Source: Gemmatimonadota bacterium (GTDB lineage: Bacteria; Gemmatimonadota; Gemmatimonadetes; Gemmatimonadales; Gemmatimonadaceae). From it: a stretch of DNA of 55,194 nucleotides. This document shows positions 43,286-50,422 of this stretch, piece by piece. Position 1 is the stretch's first letter, and each line of letters starts with the position of its first letter. A model generated the notes under the pieces. It saw nothing but the letters and a program-made list of their open reading frames with translations, had not been told where the DNA came from and ran no database searches. Made by a program: the position numbers and the translations under genes. The stretch lies in contig JAQBPV010000149.1 in assembly GCA_028287345.1 (NCBI GenBank), positions 1-55,194 of the forward strand, given 5' to 3'.

Positions 43286-44035
43286 ATGCGAGTAGCCGCG
43301 CTCTACGACATCCACGGAAACCTCCCCGCACTCGAGGCAGTGCTCGACGACATTCGCTCGGCCGGAGTGGACGAGATCGTCGTGGGCGGAGACGTTGTGC
43401 TTGGTCCGATGCCGAACGAGACGCTTGCCTCCCTGCTCGTTCTCGATCTGCCTGTTCGGTTCATCGAAGGCAACTGCGATCGCGAGGTGTCCGCCGAGGT
43501 CGCGGGCGACGACCTGAGTCATTTGCCCGCACAGGTGCGAGAGATCGTGAGCTGGGTCGCGCAACAAATGCCACCAGGCTACGTGCATGAGCTGAACAGT
43601 TGGCCGAAGACTCTCCGTCGCACGATCGACGGCCTGGGCGACGTGTTGTTCTGCCACGCCACGCCGCGCAACGACAACGAGATCTTCACGCAGGCAACTC
43701 GAGAGGAGGTGCTGTTGCCGGTGTTGCGGGATGTCGATGCAGCGGTCGTCGTCTGCGGACACACGCACATGCAGTTCGACCGGACGGTCGGAGCGCTGCG
43801 CGTGATCAATGCGGGAAGCGTCGGCATGCCGTTCGGTGAGCCTGGTGCCGATTGGCTTCTGCTGGGTCCCGACGTCGAGCTCCGTCACACGACGTATGAT
43901 ATCGGCGACGCCGCGGCGCGCGTTCGCGCCACCAGCTTTCCGTATGCGAATCAATTCGCGAGCCAGAGCATCCTCCAACCGCCGACGAAGGAGACGATGC
44001 TCGAAGTCTACGCCAAGATGGAATTGACTCCGTGA
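43286..44035 (+). CDS. Calcineurin-like metallophosphoesterase
   Basis: 249 aa from ATG 43286 (GAAGG 4 nt upstream); GTG 43271, overlapping the ACT-gene stop, would add 5 residues. The metal motifs are all there: D-x-H in LYDIHGNLPALE, GGDVVLG (Asp), EGNCDRE (Asn) and VVCGHTHMQFDRTV (His pair). Similar size and motifs to YfcE-like phosphodiesterases with two metals. Substrate unknown; cytosolic. Likely cotranscribed with the VOC-GNAT-ACT run upstream. Confidence 0.9.
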   Translation: MRVAALYDIHGNLPALEAVLDDIRSAGVDEIVVGGDVVLGPMPNETLASLLVLDLPVRFIEGNCDREVSAEVAGDDLSHLPAQVREIVSWVAQQMPPGYVHELNSWPKTLRRTIDGLGDVLFCHATPRNDNEIFTQATREEVLLPVLRDVDAAVVVCGHTHMQFDRTVGALRVINAGSVGMPFGEPGADWLLLGPDVELRHTTYDIGDAAARVRATSFPYANQFASQSILQPPTKETMLEVYAKMELTP

Positions 44036-44137
44036 ACGCGCGCGCGCCGTACATCCTGTGGTGTGCGCTGCTGCCGCCGATACTCGGACGGACGTCACGG
44101 AATCACGAGCGTCGCGCAGCGGCGCAGATCTGAATCA

Positions 44138-44932
44138 GTGCATTCCAGAGCGACACTCTCGGCTCACCTCGGCGCACTCGGCCTCGCCGCGGGCGACGTC
44201 GTGATGATGCACGCATCGGTCCGCGCGATTGGCGAAGTCGCCGGCGGGCCCGATGAGATCCATCTCGCCATCAAGGACGTCATCACCAGCGACGGCACGC
44301 TCTTCATGTACGCCGGATGTCCACAGTACGTCGACGAAGTGGGGCGGGGGAGTCTTTCCGCAGAGGAGGAGGCCGAGGTCCTCGAGAAGCTGCCCGCCTT
44401 CGATGCGGAGCGCGCGCGGTGCGATCGCAGTCACGGAATATTGGCGGAGTTCTTTCGAACGTATCCCGGAACGCGAGTGAATCATCACGTCGCGCGATTC
44501 GCAGCCTGGGGTCGACAGGCCGAGCATTTGTTGGCGCCTACGCCGTGGGATTTCGCGTATGGACGCGGTTCCATCTTCGAACGATTCGTCGCGATGAATG
44601 GAAAGATCCTGTTGCTCGGCTCCGATCACGGCAACGTCACCTTCCTCCACCACGCTGAGCATGTCGTCGATCTACCCGACAAGCGCGTGGCGCAATTCAA
44701 GGTGCCCGTGCTGGAGAATGGCGTGCGTGTCTGGCGTGACATGAAGGAGTTCGACACGTCACAGGGCGCACATGGCAGTTTTCCGCCCGACATGTTTTCG
44801 CGGATCGTCGACGAGCATCTCGCTGCGACGAAGAATCGTGGCGGCAGAGTCGGCAACGCGCAGTCGTATGTCATCGACGCGTGCGGGCTGCTCGAATCTG
44901 CACTCTCAGCGATGAAGACCGTGGCCTCCTAA
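44138..44932 (+). CDS. AAC(3)-family N-acetyltransferase
   Basis: 264 aa from GTG 44138; the track start at 44063 adds 25 residues of poor character. Family motifs: MMHASVRAIGEVAGGPDEIH near the N-terminus, GTLFMYAGCPQYVDE, HGILAEFFRTYPGTRVNHHV and the late LLLGSDHGNVTFLHHAEHV. AAC(3) enzymes transfer acetyl from acetyl-CoA to the 3-amino group of aminoglycosides, but environmental relatives such as YokD/FrbF act elsewhere. Whether this one gives resistance cannot be read from sequence. Confidence 0.88.
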   Translation: MHSRATLSAHLGALGLAAGDVVMMHASVRAIGEVAGGPDEIHLAIKDVITSDGTLFMYAGCPQYVDEVGRGSLSAEEEAEVLEKLPAFDAERARCDRSHGILAEFFRTYPGTRVNHHVARFAAWGRQAEHLLAPTPWDFAYGRGSIFERFVAMNGKILLLGSDHGNVTFLHHAEHVVDLPDKRVAQFKVPVLENGVRVWRDMKEFDTSQGAHGSFPPDMFSRIVDEHLAATKNRGGRVGNAQSYVIDACGLLESALSAMKTVAS

Positions 44933-45141
44933 GGATGTGCTCTGAACTACGTGCTCCGCGTTGGGGCTCGGGTTGAGCATCCCGGCGGTTCATGCCGGCC
45001 CACCCGTGACGGGTCGCACGAACGCCGTCTTTGCCGCCGACTCGCTCATGCTGCGCCGTTTCGCGATCGCACCGTAGGACTTGCCCGGTGCATGGCTGAG
45101 TGCTCAACGTTCGAGACACCATTTACCCGACGAGGCTGAGA

Positions 45142-45366
45142 ATGGCGGACCGTACGCTCGAATGCCTGCGCTGTGGCGGACCGATGGAGCAGGGCTTCGT
45201 TGCCGACAAGGCGCACTACTCCGTACCGGAAACACAGAACTGGGTGGAAGGAGTTCCCGAGCGCACGTTCTGGTCGGGAATCAAGTTGAAGGGCAAGGAG
45301 GTGCTTCGGGTGATGACGTACCGCTGCGAGAAATGCGGCTACCTGGAGTCGTACGCCAACAAGTGA
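45142..45366 (+). CDS. Small zinc-ribbon protein (PF20097-like)
   Basis: 74 aa from ATG 45142, with GAGG 6 nt upstream; the track start at 45100 adds 14 residues. Two cysteine pairs, CLRCGG near the start and CEKCGY near the end, form a split zinc ribbon around a central W-rich piece (NWVEGVPERTFWSGIKLKG). The pattern PMEQGFVADKAHY fits a small zinc-ribbon family of unknown function. Its stop overlaps the start of the lipase-like gene (GTGA). Confidence 0.8.
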   Translation: MADRTLECLRCGGPMEQGFVADKAHYSVPETQNWVEGVPERTFWSGIKLKGKEVLRVMTYRCEKCGYLESYANK

Positions 45367-46034
45367 CTGCACGCTCCGTCGTGCTGCTTCACGGCCTCGG
45401 CCGCACCTCACGATCGATGCGCCCACTCGCATCGGCCCTCCAGGCGCGAGGGTTTCGCGTCTGCAACCTCGCCTATCCATCGCGCACAGCCGGAGTCGGC
45501 GCATTGGCGGCGCACGTCGCACGACAGATCCGTGACATCGACGACGACGAGCCGCTGCACTTCATCACGCACTCGCTCGGCGGAATCCCGTTGCGCGTTG
45601 CCGTCGCGAATGGCGCCATCCCGCTCGACCGCATCGCCCGCGTCGTGATGCTCGGCCCGCCCAATGGCGGAAGTCACGTGCCCGACGCATTCGGCCGGTG
45701 GCGCATCTCGGGCGCCTTGTATCGGTTGGTCACTGGTCCGGCGGGCGTCGAGCTCGGCATTGGTGAGGGAAGTGTCGTCAGCCGGCTTCCACCTCTGCCA
45801 TTCGAGGCGGGGATCATTGCCGGATCACGAAGCGTGAATCCGGTGCTCTCACTGTTCTTGCCCGGGCCGAACGATGGCAAGGTGAGCGTCGAACATGCGT
45901 CGGTGGTCGGGATGCGCGCGTTTCTCGTGGTGCCGCATTCGCACCCGTTCCTGATGAGTGCACCGGCGGTGATGACGCAGGCGATTCGCTTTCTCGAAAC
46001 CGGTGCCTTCGAGGCATTCGCACCGCGTCGCTAG
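45363..46034 (+). CDS. Alpha/beta-hydrolase, lipase-like
   Basis: 223 aa from GTG 45363, overlapping the zinc-ribbon stop; the track ORF from 45081 begins upstream in another gene. Oxyanion strand SVVLLHGLGRTSRSM, nucleophile Ser in FITHSLGGIPLRVA, Asp/His near the end (GPNDGKVSVEHASV; PHSHPFLMS). It matches small LipA/PGAP1-like hydrolases without a lid. No signal peptide, so it is probably cytosolic. Its TAG overlaps the convergent exbD stop in CTAG. Confidence 0.88.
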   Translation: MTARSVVLLHGLGRTSRSMRPLASALQARGFRVCNLAYPSRTAGVGALAAHVARQIRDIDDDEPLHFITHSLGGIPLRVAVANGAIPLDRIARVVMLGPPNGGSHVPDAFGRWRISGALYRLVTGPAGVELGIGEGSVVSRLPPLPFEAGIIAGSRSVNPVLSLFLPGPNDGKVSVEHASVVGMRAFLVVPHSHPFLMSAPAVMTQAIRFLETGAFEAFAPRR

Positions 46035-46435
46035 CGCGACGAATAGCTGGAGCTCGGCGCAATTGCGACGACCTTCACACCGGCGGATCGGGCGACGTCC
46101 ATCGCGGCGAGCACGGACTGATAGCTGGCGTCGCGATGGCCAGCAACCTGGATGATCTTCTCCGGACGATTCGCGTAAACGCTGCGCAGCTGGGCCAGGA
46201 GATTCGCAGGACTCACGGAGGCGCGAATAAGCAGGAAACTTCCGTTGCCGAGCACTTCGAGGACGATCGCCTGGTTGCCCGCGGCGCAGATGTCGGCGCA
46301 GGGAACCGGCAGTTGGACATCCATCGTCTTGCGCGCTGTGACGGATGCGAGAAAGATGATCATCAGCACGAGCAGGACGTCGAGAAACGGCGTAACATTG
46401 ATGTCGGACGTGAGTGAGCGCGACGAAACTGTCAT
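46031..46435 (-). CDS. ExbD/TolR-family protein
   Basis: 134 aa. One N-terminal membrane span with the conserved Asp D19 in NVTPFLDVLLVLMIIFL, then a periplasmic domain (VVLEVLGNGSFLLIR, ASYQSVLAAMDVARSAGVKV). ExbD works with ExbB and TonB to couple the proton gradient to outer-membrane transport, for example by the SusC-like protein here. No exbB or tonB lies next to it. The Cys pair in PVPCADICAAG is unusual for the family. Known orphan copies exist. Confidence 0.88.
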   Translation of the reverse strand: MTVSSRSLTSDINVTPFLDVLLVLMIIFLASVTARKTMDVQLPVPCADICAAGNQAIVLEVLGNGSFLLIRASVSPANLLAQLRSVYANRPEKIIQVAGHRDASYQSVLAAMDVARSAGVKVVAIAPSSSYSSR

Positions 46436-46813
46436 GTGAGCTCCCGTTGGCGGTTGCCCACACGATATCTGTGCGGTATTAGCTGGACGTGAGGTATGGA
46501 TGACCGAACTGTGAGCGGTCGATTACGGTTCGATGAAGGCGATCAACACTTCGGAGGTCTTCAGCGGCCTCGGCCTTCTGACGACCCGGGCGACGCGAAT
46601 GGCAGTCCGCGACAGCGCAACCATTGATTTGGGAAGCAGGCGCCAATGCAGATTTCCGGGTGGCCCTGCCATTGCCCGCGCAGCGGGTGCAGCAGCAGTG
46701 TGGGCGTACGCCGGACTTGCGGCCGTGCAGCGCACACCATCGACTGAGGCAGTCATTTTGTGCAACTTACTCACCGTTGAGTCCAGCCCATCTTCATGAA
46801 GGAGCAATGAACG
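46436..46813. other. Intergenic region upstream of the KTSC-like gene
   Basis: About 380 bp. Frames on both strands are open here (46533-46799 plus, 46523-47068 minus), but neither has a good ribosome site or recognisable domain, so I call no gene. GGAG at 46801-46804 serves the downstream GTG at 46814. Confidence 0.4.
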
Positions 46814-47080
46814 GTGGATACACCTCGGAAGTCCGTGACGACCAGCCTGCCCAAAGCCTACAGGAGCTCGACCGGCGATTCTGGCGTCGTCTCGTACGAT
46901 CTTGGCCCGGAATTCATCACGCTGCAGTTCAAGGACGGCGCGGTCTACCTGTACAACTACGAAAAGCCGGGAAAGGAGCACGTCGAGCGAATGAAGGAGC
47001 TCGCGAAAGCGGGCGCTGGGCTCAGCACGTACGTCAGTCGGCAGGTGAAGGACGCATATGCCCGACAACTGTGGCCTTGA
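46814..47080 (+). CDS. KTSC-like domain protein
   Basis: 88 aa from GTG 46814 (GGAG 9 nt upstream). The core SGVVSYDLGPEFITLQFKDG then AVYLYNYEKPGKEHVERMKE fits the KTSC pattern of a small beta-sheet followed by a helix, and ends with YVSRQVKDAYARQLWP. KTSC domains are short, of unknown function, and sometimes fused to RNA-related proteins. The match is by shape and a few residues, so the family is likely but not certain. Confidence 0.65.
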   Translation: MDTPRKSVTTSLPKAYRSSTGDSGVVSYDLGPEFITLQFKDGAVYLYNYEKPGKEHVERMKELAKAGAGLSTYVSRQVKDAYARQLWP

Positions 47081-47107
47081 AGGCGACGAATCTGGAGGAG
47101 CATCCCC

Positions 47108-47374
47108 ATGTGCAGGAACATCAAGACGCTGGCCAACTTCGAGCCACCCGCGACCGATGACGAGATTCGCGCGTCGGCGCTGCAGTTCGTGAGAAAGTTG
47201 AGTGGAACGAGCAAGCCGTCACGCGCGAATGAAGAAGCGTTCAACGTCGCAGTGGACGAGGTGACTGCGTCGGCGCGGAGACTCATCGCGTCGCTCGAGA
47301 CGCATTCCGCGCCCCGCAACCGCGAAGAGGAAATGCGGAAGGCGAAAGAGCGGTCGCTGAAACGGTTCGCTTGA
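47108..47374 (+). CDS. DUF2277 family protein
   Basis: 88 aa, the full length of the family. The start MCRNIKTLANFEPPATDDEI and the middle ASALQFVRKLSGTSKPSRAN are diagnostic of DUF2277, followed by a helical tail ending RNREEEMRKAKERS. Function unknown; widespread in soil bacteria. It lies 28 bp after the KTSC-like gene in the same direction and is followed by a terminator-like stem with a T-run. Confidence 0.93.
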   Translation: MCRNIKTLANFEPPATDDEIRASALQFVRKLSGTSKPSRANEEAFNVAVDEVTASARRLIASLETHSAPRNREEEMRKAKERSLKRFA

Positions 47375-47384
47375 CGGCAACACC

Positions 47385-47454
47385 AACAGCAACCGCGCAG
47401 TGATGCAATTCGTTTTTCATTCACATGATTCAAGTCAGTCAGTTGCTGTTTTTT
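47385..47454 (+). terminator. Terminator after the DUF2277 gene
   Basis: AACAGCAAC (47385-47393) pairs with GTTGCTGTT (47442-47450), and TTTT continues directly after it. The loop is long (about 48 nt), so the stem may form only partly. The T-run placement fits a factor-independent stop for the DUF2277 transcript. Confidence 0.4.
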
Positions 47455-47476
47455 CTCCTACTGATTCTCCAATGAG

Positions 47477-47514
47477 TTGAAGGCCCTGTACCTCGAGAGG
47501 TACAGGGCCTTCAA
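47477..47514 (-). terminator. Perfect 18-bp hairpin downstream of the LVIVD gene
   Basis: TTGAAGGCCCTGTACCTC and its exact complement flank a 2-nt centre (GA). It lies 20 bp downstream of the LVIVD gene stop on the minus strand. The very stable stem should end that transcript and also block the convergent DUF2277 read-through. Confidence 0.75.
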
Positions 47515-47534
47515 ATCGTTCAGAACTTCGACGG

Positions 47535-49481
47535 CTACGGCATCGTCACCGACAGGTCGCGCGCCGCACCCGCCAGCTTCTGCACCTTGGCGCCGTCGCA
47601 CGAGCTGCGTGCTTCGCCGTCGAGCTGCGAGGCCAGCGTGTTCAGCGCATCACGACGCTGCGCACCAGACGCCCGCTCGGCAGTCGAGAGCGCCGCGCGC
47701 ACGGAGGCCACCCGGCCGGCGCCGAGGCAGCTCGAGCGCTCGAGCTGGTCGACGTATGCGCGCGCGAGCGCGAAGCTCGGCGGCCATACCATCTTCGGCT
47801 GGCCCTGCGCGTTCAGGTACTCGTAGTGCACCGTCTTCGCCGCGTCGATCTCGTTCTGCGAGATGTACTGGCTCGGCGTGAGCTCGGCGATGTCGAGGCC
47901 GCGCGCGATCTCGGAGCTGACGATCGAGCCGTTATACCAGTAGACCGACCACGAACCGCCCATGGTGAAGCGCGTGGAATCGATCGGGCCGCGGTCGAAG
48001 AACGCGATCTCCTTCGGATTCGCCGCGTCCGTCCAGTCGAACACCGAGATACCGCCCTGATACCACGCCTGCACCATGACGTCACGGCCCGGAATCGGAA
48101 TCAGCGAGCCGTTGTGTGCGACGCAGTTCTCCTTGTCGGTCTGCGGAGCGGGAAGCTTGTAGTAGCTCTTGAAGTTCATCTTCCCGTTCTCGAGCGTGAA
48201 GATCGCGTCCGCACCCCACTGCTTCGGATCCGTCGCACGACACTTCGGTGCGCCACCGCCGCCCCATTCATCGGAGAAGAGAACCTTGGTGCCGTCGTTG
48301 TTGAACGTGGCGGAGTGCCAGTAGGAGAAGTTCGAGTCGGCTACTGCGCCGATGCGGCGCGGGTTCATCGGATCCTTGATGTCGAGCAGGAGTCCGTAGC
48401 CGCCGCAGGCGCCGCCCGCGAGGCCGATGGCCGGATAGACAGTGATGTCATGGCACTGGTCGGGTCCGCGGCGCGGACCGCCGCTGCTGAACATCTTGTC
48501 GATGATGCTCTGAAGGTTCGTGCGCAGCGCGGTGCTGTCGGCGCCGTTGGCCGCCGTGCGGCCGTTCGACTTGGCGACGCTGTCCAGCAGCTGCTTGGCG
48601 AAGCCATTCGGCAGCGGACGCTCCGCGCCGAACAGGCTCGCGACGTATCCACCAGCGGCGCGCGAGGAGTCGGCCGACTTCTTCATCGCGACGATGTCGG
48701 ACGCTGCTTCACCGTGCTGCGGTGGTGCGGCCAGGTTGTCGAAGATGCGCGGCGAGGTCGCGATTGCCGCCCGCTCCGGATTGGCCACCGGCACCTTGAT
48801 CACTTCGATGCGGAAGTGCGAGGAATTCGGATCGGTCTCGGGCTGGGCATTCGAGCAGCCCGGGAGCTCATCTGCCGAGCGGACGCCAGCCGAACCGGAC
48901 ACGTAGATGTACACGTTGTCGCGATCGTTCGGATCAACGACCACCGTGTGCGTGTGCGAGCCGCGGCAGGTCTGCACGTTGGCGACGTACTTCGGCTTGG
49001 AGATATCGGTGATGTCGAAGATGCGGATGCCGCGCAGCCGCTCCTTGCTGACCGGATCCTTCACGCCCTGATCGCCGCAGTCGAGACGGCCGCTGTTTCC
49101 CTCACCGGAGACGAAGAGCAGGTTCTTGTAGACGGAGACGTCACTCTGCGAGGCTGGGCAGTAGTACGACGTCGTGAGCACTGGCGCGCTGGGCGTCGAG
49201 ATGTCCCAGACCTGGAAGCCGTTGTAGTTGCCCTGGATGGCGTACTTGCCGGTGAACGCCATGTCGGAGTTGGTGCTTCCGATGAACTTCGCGGGCGGCT
49301 GCGTCCGCGAGACGATGCGGAGGTTGGACACCGCCTCCGCCGCGTTCATCATTCCGGCGCCCAGCCCGACTCGCGGATCTGGCGTCGGCATCGGCTCGTT
49401 GTTGCCCGATGTAGTGGTGGCTGTGGAGCACGCCGCAACGGACAGCAAACCGGCGGCGAGCGTGAGCTTCAAGACGTTCAT
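47535..49481 (-). CDS. LVIVD-repeat lipoprotein
   Basis: 648 aa with a lipobox (LLSVAACST), so the mature protein is lipid-anchored outside the cytoplasm. LVIVD-type repeats (FQVWDISTPSAPVLTTSYYC, IRIFDITDISKPKYVANVQT, LLLDIKDPMNPRRIGAV, ISVFDWTDAANPKEIAFFDR) form a beta-propeller. A C-terminal helical segment of about 70 residues (AYVDQLERSSCLGAGRVASV) resembles FIMAH domains. Strong GAGGAA site 7 nt before the ATG. It follows the DUF305 gene by 59 bp, a common pair in this kind of genome. Confidence 0.9.
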   Translation of the reverse strand: MNVLKLTLAAGLLSVAACSTATTTSGNNEPMPTPDPRVGLGAGMMNAAEAVSNLRIVSRTQPPAKFIGSTNSDMAFTGKYAIQGNYNGFQVWDISTPSAPVLTTSYYCPASQSDVSVYKNLLFVSGEGNSGRLDCGDQGVKDPVSKERLRGIRIFDITDISKPKYVANVQTCRGSHTHTVVVDPNDRDNVYIYVSGSAGVRSADELPGCSNAQPETDPNSSHFRIEVIKVPVANPERAAIATSPRIFDNLAAPPQHGEAASDIVAMKKSADSSRAAGGYVASLFGAERPLPNGFAKQLLDSVAKSNGRTAANGADSTALRTNLQSIIDKMFSSGGPRRGPDQCHDITVYPAIGLAGGACGGYGLLLDIKDPMNPRRIGAVADSNFSYWHSATFNNDGTKVLFSDEWGGGGAPKCRATDPKQWGADAIFTLENGKMNFKSYYKLPAPQTDKENCVAHNGSLIPIPGRDVMVQAWYQGGISVFDWTDAANPKEIAFFDRGPIDSTRFTMGGSWSVYWYNGSIVSSEIARGLDIAELTPSQYISQNEIDAAKTVHYEYLNAQGQPKMVWPPSFALARAYVDQLERSSCLGAGRVASVRAALSTAERASGAQRRDALNTLASQLDGEARSSCDGAKVQKLAGAARDLSVTMP

Positions 49482-49540
49482 GGCAGATTCCTCTGGGGGG
49501 AAACGGGGTGTGGCAACGACTTCTCTTCGTAACTTGGCAA

Positions 49541-50227
49541 TCAGGGAACGTGGACACCGAAGATGACGGCGGCGAGCATCTTCTCCATCCGACCGATCTC
49601 GGTGGTCTGATCGACGTTGACGTCCGAGGCGAACTTGAACACGATTTCGTCCTGGCCGGCGCCGTAGCTGTCGAACAGCTCCTTGACCATCGACGTCGCG
49701 CCGCGGTGGTGCTGGATCATGAAGCTCAGGAACAGCCGATCGAAATCGCCGCCGGTCGCCGCGTCGAGCTCCTTCATCTGAGCGTCGGACAGCATTCCGG
49801 GCATGAGCATGTCATGCTCCATCCCATTCATCATCATCTTCATCGGACCCGGCTTCGCTTCCGGCACCGGCTGGCGTCGGTCGCGAAGCCACTGCTGCAT
49901 GATCTTGATCTCGTCGGTCTGGGCGTTGATGATTCGCTCCGCCAGCCGCTTCACTTCGTCGTTCGCGCCGTGCGTCGGCGCCATCTTCGACATCACGATG
50001 GCCTGCGAATGGTGCCCGATCATTCCGGACATGAAATGAATGTCCGCCGCAGTGTAGGGCAGGCGAGCGCTGTCCGCCCGCGCCTTGACCACGGCCGGAT
50101 CGTTCTGGCTCGCCGCTGCCACCGGCTGCTGCGCCGAAGCCGCGGACGACACGAGAGCACTGCCGGACGCCACAATGGCGGCCGACGCCAAGGCTCGCGT
50201 GAGGCGTTGGGTATATGTATGGATCAT
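49541..50227 (-). CDS. DUF305 family exported protein
   Basis: 228 aa from ATG 50227 (GGAG 10 nt upstream); the track start at 50371 adds 48 residues. Signal peptide (ALASAAIVASGSALVSSAASA), then two DUF305-type halves, each with a Met- and His-rich helix: HFMSGMIGHHSQAIVMSKMA and FMIQHHRGATSMVKELF. The methionines and histidine pairs suit copper binding, as in CopM-like proteins of the family. Likely cotranscribed with the LVIVD gene. Divergent from the pseudokinase gene. Confidence 0.9.
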   Translation of the reverse strand: MIHTYTQRLTRALASAAIVASGSALVSSAASAQQPVAAASQNDPAVVKARADSARLPYTAADIHFMSGMIGHHSQAIVMSKMAPTHGANDEVKRLAERIINAQTDEIKIMQQWLRDRRQPVPEAKPGPMKMMMNGMEHDMLMPGMLSDAQMKELDAATGGDFDRLFLSFMIQHHRGATSMVKELFDSYGAGQDEIVFKFASDVNVDQTTEIGRMEKMLAAVIFGVHVP

Positions 50228-50422
50228 TTTGTCATTTCTCCTGCGGGCATGACGGACCAAAGCCCCATGAAGTTCCACGCCAACGATAGATATTAGCATC
50301 GCGAAAATGGTTGGTAAGAGACCATGCTCCAGCCCGCCTCGCCTTCCAGCAGAGCCTGCGGCATCATTCACGCAATGGGATCGTGACCGTACCCCCCAAA
50401 GCGACCGTCACGGAGCAAAAGA

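Noticed and set aside
46523-47068. 181-aa minus-strand ORF and 88-aa plus-strand ORF in the gap before the KTSC-like gene
   Set aside because: The minus frame runs antisense to the KTSC-like gene and neither has start signals or a domain.
47826-49532. 568-aa plus-strand ORF opposite the LVIVD gene
   Set aside because: Arg/Asp/His-rich antisense frame without any recognisable motif.
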